Below, in pieces: positions 62,483 through 64,000 of a stretch of DNA of 64,000 bases. Position numbers and translations under genes: made by a program. Source of the DNA: Calothrix brevissima NIES-22 (GTDB lineage: Bacteria > Cyanobacteriota > Cyanobacteriia > Cyanobacteriales > Nostocaceae); contig NZ_AP018207.1 in the NCBI RefSeq assembly GCF_002367995.1, positions 3,905,083-3,969,082 of the forward strand, read 5' to 3'. The notes below the pieces were generated by a model. That model had not been told where the DNA came from, ran no database searches, and was given only the letters and a program-made list of their open reading frames with translations. Every line of letters begins with the position of its first letter. Within the stretch, counting starts at the first letter, position 1.

Positions 62483-63269
62483 ACATACCACCTGCTCTGT
62501 AAAACGCCGTCAAAGGGAATTGGGCATTGGGCATTGGGCATTGGGCATTGGGCATTGGGCATTGAGCATCGGGCATCGGGCAAAGACGCGATTCATCGCG
62601 TCTCTACAATTGTCCTCCTTGTCCTCCTTGTCCCCCTGCTCCCTGCCCCCCTACCTTCCCCATCCCTCTTCCCTTCATCTACAGGGCAGCGTTTTGTTTT
62701 CTTTCTCTTTTTCTAACTTACACTTATAAAAATTGGGAGGAATTTTCCAGATCTTTTCACATCTTTCCCCCCAAAATATTTAATTTAATATCTTTATTTT
62801 GATGACAAAATATCCCGCAACTTTGACGAAAACCTAGTTCAGGAGAGTACTTTTAGCTTTAATATTAATTTAGCTAGTTGACGAGCAAGTATGGATTTGT
62901 TAATAGATAACACTTTAAGATTTACGCATTTGTTTACTACGAACTTTTTACCAACATCGAGTAAACACTAAAGCAACATAGCCAGCATAAATAACTACAC
63001 AGTTGCACAAGGTTATAAAGCTTACTTTCCACACTTTCTTACCTTCTGCCTGTTTGGTGAGCGTAGCCGAACCACTGCCATCTGCCTTTTTACAATCCCC
63101 TCAAATTACCTTGCCTTTTATACCAATTCTCTAAAACTCAGAAACACATTCAAAGCTAGAAACTCACATACAGTCTGAATTTCTTAATTTTGAATTTTGA
63201 ATTTTGAATTTTGAATTGGTAATAGTACCTCCTTGAACTGGTGAAAATATTGACTAATGCCAAACCATT
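62483..63269. repeat. coxB upstream region with composite repeat
   Basis: 62518-62650 has GGGCATTGGGCATT heptamers, AGACGCGATTCATCGCGTCT, TACAATTG and TCCTCCTTG nonamers, the fourth composite. At 63043-63090 a CTTCTGCC array is split by GGTGAGCGTAGCCGAACC. At 63186-63220 is TTGAATTTTGAATTTTGAA. The rest should hold the coxB promoter, and possibly a CnfR or NtcA site, but I could not place one. No gene. Confidence 0.65.
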
Positions 63270-63563
63270 TTAGCTGTTTAATGGAGCGTGTGAGTAGCAA
63301 TTCTTAGGACAAATTCGCGAACAAGCTTCGCAACCAATACAGTTATCGGGATTAGCAACAACCATTACTTTGCGTTCAATTTCTTCATCATCTTCATCCT
63401 CAACAAATTCGCCTTCTTCGTTGAGGGCTTTTAAATCTAGCACATTGTACCCACATGCTTTCATACATCTGCCACAGCCGATACATTTATCTTTGTCAAT
63501 TGCTTGAGCAAATTTTGGAGTCCAAGTTTTACCTCCAAAGGTTAATCCTGTTAGTTGTGCCAT
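63270..63563 (-). CDS. fdxB: FdxB: nif-specific ferredoxin III (2[4Fe-4S])
   Basis: 97 aa with two cysteine clusters [12 protein letters not shown] and [15 protein letters not shown], each enough for a [4Fe-4S] centre. An acidic loop of about 15 residues ([17 protein letters not shown]) lies between, and the N-terminus is [10 protein letters not shown], all typical of ferredoxin III, nif-specific. It should donate electrons for nitrogen fixation or NifB-type cofactor assembly. In Anabaena the equivalent gene lies near cnfR (patB) and the cox2 operon; cnfR is not in this window and may lie just beyond the right edge. Confidence 0.92.
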   Translation of the reverse strand: MAQLTGLTFGGKTWTPKFAQAIDKDKCIGCGRCMKACGYNVLDLKALNEEGEFVEDEDDEEIERKVMVVANPDNCIGCEACSRICPKNCYSHAPLNS

Positions 63564-64000
63564 GATAAATCCTCGGCAATTTGCCTAAAAATATGTTGGT
63601 GCCTTAATCATTATCCTAACCTAATCTTAATAGTTTGGTTGTGCCATTAAAGCTGGATTTCGCTATCATCAAAATTTTCTGACTTTTACCAAAAGGTAAT
63701 TGATTTCTGTATTGACTATGTTAATTGAAAGCTTTTAGCAATAATCAAAAATAATCTTTGTCTAAGTCACGCTTACTTAACATCTGTTGTCGCTTTTTCT
63801 GCGATAATTAGACATTGTTAATTTTGAAAATATCAACAGCAACTTTTAGCATTAAACATCAATTATATGAATAGCTATGAGTATAAAAATCTAGTTTGAT
63901 ACAACTGATGCCCTTGCTAAATCCATAGTTTTTTGCTTGCTCTATATAAAACTTTGCAAAGTATGGAGATATACAGATGAAGTTTTATGGATAGCGATCG
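63564..64000. other. Upstream region of fdxB to window edge
   Basis: AT-rich, no supportable gene. It should hold the fdxB promoter. A CGATCG sequence closes the window. I saw no convincing regulator box. Confidence 0.5.

Overview
The window is chromosomal DNA of a filamentous, heterocyst-forming cyanobacterium of the Nostocales (Nostoc/Anabaena/Calothrix type). Three things show this: a complete heterocyst glycolipid synthase cluster, a terminal oxidase operon beside a nif-type ferredoxin, and the repeat landscape typical of the group (GCGATCGC octamers, heptamer tandem repeats, small dispersed repeats). No tRNA, rRNA or CRISPR array was seen. Species cannot be told from the sequence.

Layout. 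1-1.8 kb: a CBS/GAF sensory protein cut by the left edge. 2.7-19.3 kb, minus strand: the PUFA-synthase-like heterocyst glycolipid cluster, transcribed hglE, KR-DH gene, hglD, hglC, PfaD-like enoyl reductase, hglB, ending in an intrinsic terminator. 19.5-29.3 kb: an accessory stretch with a small membrane protein, a CHAT-STAND-TPR protein, a 21-nt tandem array, a DUF559 nuclease-like gene bounded by palindromic repeats, and a ParB protein fused to a degenerate methyltransferase. 30.0-38.6 kb, plus strand: the glycolipid export and glycosylation genes hgdB, hgdC, hgdA, a DUF2141 protein, two GT2 glycosyltransferases and hglT. 39.4-45.0 kb: a TspO-like protein, two hybrid histidine kinases, and hetI, the phosphopantetheinyl transferase expected to activate the Hgl acyl carrier domains. 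45.6 kb: rpaA-like response regulator. 47-53 kb: a desaturase-dehydrogenase fusion, a PD-(D/E)XK-like protein, a luciferase-like monooxygenase operon and a three-gene hypothetical operon. 53.8 kb: cysK. 55.6-56.2 kb: vapBC. 56.4-63.6 kb, minus strand: a nitrogen-fixation support group (NifO-like protein, cupin dioxygenase-like protein, TPR protein, coxBAC, fdxB), which I infer to be the heterocyst oxidase Cox2 locus.

Function. HglE, the KR-DH protein, HglD/HglC (active KS plus chain-length-factor-like partner) and the PfaD-like reductase would build a long hydroxylated acyl chain. HglB would release it reductively as an alcohol. HglT and perhaps the GT2 proteins would add sugar, and HgdBC would deposit the lipid in the heterocyst envelope. 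The Cox genes would consume oxygen inside the same cell type and FdxB would serve nitrogenase. The window therefore holds parts of both the passive (glycolipid) and active (respiratory) oxygen barriers.

The most striking non-coding feature is a family of about 190-bp MITE-like elements with 13-bp terminal inverted repeats and 9-bp target duplications. Most copies have landed in one particular dispersed palindrome. Their internal hairpins match those bracketing the DUF559 gene. A second family of 32-bp repeats shows compensatory base changes in its hairpin.
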